Shown piece by piece: positions 7,422 through 8,251 of a DNA stretch of 8,251 bases. Source of the DNA: CAYWNA01 sp964459305 (GTDB taxonomy: Bacteria > Planctomycetota > Planctomycetia > Pirellulales > Pirellulaceae); assembly GCA_964459305.1 (NCBI GenBank), contig CAYWNA010000408.1, positions 1-8,251 on the forward strand, given 5' to 3'. Position 1 is the stretch's first letter; each line of letters starts with the position of its first letter. Position numbers and translations under genes: made by a program. Below the pieces are notes generated by a model that saw nothing but the letters and a program-made list of their open reading frames with translations, was not told where the DNA came from and did no database searches.

Positions 7422-7460
7422 GTTGGAGTCCAGGCTTCAGCCTAAAGGCTGTACTCCAGC
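7422..7460. repeat. Nested hairpin-forming intergenic repeat
   Basis: TGGAGT (7424-7429) pairs with ACTCCA (7453-7458), and the pair can extend outward through a T-G wobble to G7422-C7460. Nested inside, CAGCC (7438-7442) pairs with GGCTG (7447-7451) around a 4-base loop, giving a stem within a stem. It sits in the leader just before the sialidase-like gene. There is no T-run on either side, so it is not a typical intrinsic terminator. I recall similar 'GGAGTCCAGGCTTCAGCCT'-type sequences scattered in planctomycete intergenic regions, but cannot verify that here. It could be a REP-like element or a leader hairpin. Confidence 0.7.
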
Positions 7461-7492
7461 GAACATTCCAAACGGGCCGCGGTATTGAACAG

Positions 7493-7591
7493 TCATTCGA
7501 GCCCCGCATCCCGCATGGCGAGCACGTTCTCCGGCGGGAAATTAGGCAACAGGGCCTCGTGACTTGGCGAGACGACATCTTTTCCATTCAC
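7493..7591 (-). pseudogene. Relic of a URO-D family C-terminus (33 codons)
   Basis: A short frame from a GTG at 7591 to a TGA at 7493 encodes 32 residues containing VVSPSHEALLPNFPPENVLA and then MRDA. This resembles the C-terminal tail of many bacterial URO-D superfamily proteins, whose typical form I recall as 'GGY.L.PSH...DVPPENVLAM.EA'. The frame is closed upstream by a TGA inside the end of the preceding gene, so the rest of such a protein is missing. The likeliest explanation is a deletion or rearrangement that left only the tail. The relic has Ser where the intact URO-D protein of this window has its zinc ligand C362, so it comes from a different subfamily. Alternatively it is a translated small protein: a GAGGA overlapping the previous stop lies 8 bases before the GTG. 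The resemblance is from memory of the family, not a search. Confidence 0.6.
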
Positions 7592-7602
7592 GCCGGCAGT
7601 CC

Positions 7603-8251
7603 TCAGCGAACAGACAAATCAAGGAAGAAAACATCGGCCGGATTGCCATCGACCAAAGTGATCTCGATCTGGTTTATGCCATCCTTGAGCAGCTCCGGCG
7701 GCACGGTCCAGGCGCGTAGCGACTCGGATGGTGGGAGCTTGGGCGGATGAGGATGATCGTAGGGCTGCGTGACATCGTCGGTGGAGTCCAACTCCACACC
7801 GGCCAATCGAGCCTTCCAACGGCTCTCGCCCAACGGTTGTCTTGTCCCCACACGCAGTCGCCCGCTTTGAGTCCAGCCGCCCGCAGGCGGAGCCATGTCC
7901 AATCGCAAGGTGAGCGGCTTGCCGGGCGTTGCCTTCTTCGGCAGTTGACGCAACACACCATATTGATCGGTAAGGATATACAACTGCGGCTGTTTGGCCA
8001 ACCATTCGGGATCCCTGAGGTGTTTGCAGATGTAAAACGGCGGCTCGTAGAACGGCGGCACCCGCTCACCGTGCTCCCGATAGTAGTGGAAGTTGAACAG
8101 GCTCACCCCGGCCGCACCACGCGAGTAGGCCAGATGAGCGGCCGTGTAGAACTCGTGGTCGGCCGTGAGGCGTAGCCGTGGCCTCGCGTCGCCCGGCAGC
8201 CGACCACTCACCGTGCAGTGGCACATCTCCAGATAAACGGCCGTGTCGGGT
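7603..8251 (-). CDS. C-terminal part of a probable TIM-barrel glycosidase-like protein with beta-sandwich tail
   Basis: The frame is open to the window edge, with no stop between the first in-window ATG (8224-8226) and 8250, so that ATG is internal and the gene begins outside. The 215 visible residues end at the TGA at 7603-7605. Residues 1-85, including TADHEFYTAAHLAYSRGA (29-46), GVSLFNFHYYREHG (48-61) and HLRDPEWLAKQ (77-87), look like the last strands and helices of a glycosidase-type TIM barrel. Residues 108-215, from PGKPLTLRLDM through INQIEITLVDG to DVFFLDLSVR, have the alternating pattern of a beta-sandwich of the carbohydrate-binding or galactose-binding type. I do not recognise a specific GH family and no catalytic residue can be assigned. 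The context of glycan-handling genes supports a role in polysaccharide breakdown. Export is unknown because the N-terminus is missing. A gap of 229 bases, holding the URO-D relic and the hairpin repeat, separates it from the next gene. Confidence 0.75.
   Translation of the reverse strand, partial: PDTAVYLEMCHCTVSGRLPGDARPRLRLTADHEFYTAAHLAYSRGAAGVSLFNFHYYREHGERVPPFYEPPFYICKHLRDPEWLAKQPQLYILTDQYGVLRQLPKKATPGKPLTLRLDMAPPAGGWTQSGRLRVGTRQPLGESRWKARLAGVELDSTDDVTQPYDHPHPPKLPPSESLRAWTVPPELLKDGINQIEITLVDGNPADVFFLDLSVR

Noticed and set aside
7297..7587. Minus-strand 96-codon frame crossing the spacer into the sialidase-like gene
   Set aside because: It runs out of frame through the URO-D-like relic, the hairpin repeat and the signal-peptide region, and has no family resemblance.

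Overview
The window reads as part of a carbohydrate-catabolism locus from a GC-rich bacterium, most likely a planctomycete or a relative in the PVC group. This rests on the combination of URO-D/methyltransferase-like proteins, an SSS symporter, a secreted Asp-box (sialidase-fold) protein and glycosidases, plus a hairpin repeat of a kind I associate from memory with planctomycete intergenic DNA. The taxonomic call is an inference; there is no marker gene here. All credible genes lie on the minus strand, so the biological order runs from high to low coordinates.

Layout in transcription order. (1) 8251-7603: C-terminal 215 residues of a large protein that looks like the end of a TIM-barrel glycosidase followed by a beta-sandwich; its start is outside the window. 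(2) 7602-7374: spacer holding a 33-codon relic (7591-7493) that looks like the C-terminal tail of a URO-D family protein, then a hairpin-forming repeat (7422-7460). (3) 7373-6138: secreted five-Asp-box BNR/sialidase-like protein with a strong RBS. (4) 6141-4978: URO-D superfamily protein carrying the zinc-methyltransferase His-x-Cys...Cys pattern rather than HemE features, overlapping the previous gene by 4 bases. (5) 4959-3415: SSS (SLC5-type) sodium/solute symporter, 18 bases further on. Genes 3-5 form a tight operon. (6) 3414-3127: 288-base spacer with a perfect 20-base inverted repeat and a 13-base direct repeat. (7) 3126-388: GH38 alpha-mannosidase with all expected metal and catalytic residues and no signal peptide. 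(8) 391-1: N-terminal 130 residues of a second URO-D family protein, overlapping the mannosidase gene by 4 bases and running off the window.

Working model (inference). A secreted Asp-box hydrolase or lectin trims or binds a glycan outside the cytoplasm, the symporter imports the released sugar or glycoside, and the cytoplasmic GH38 enzyme cuts alpha-mannosidic bonds. The repeated URO-D/methyltransferase-like proteins could remove or transfer methyl groups from O-methylated sugars or aglycones. No corrinoid protein, regulator or reductive activase lies in the window, so this last step is only a hypothesis. The most notable points are the URO-D tail relic, the repeated pairing of URO-D genes with glycan-handling genes, and the two structured spacers.
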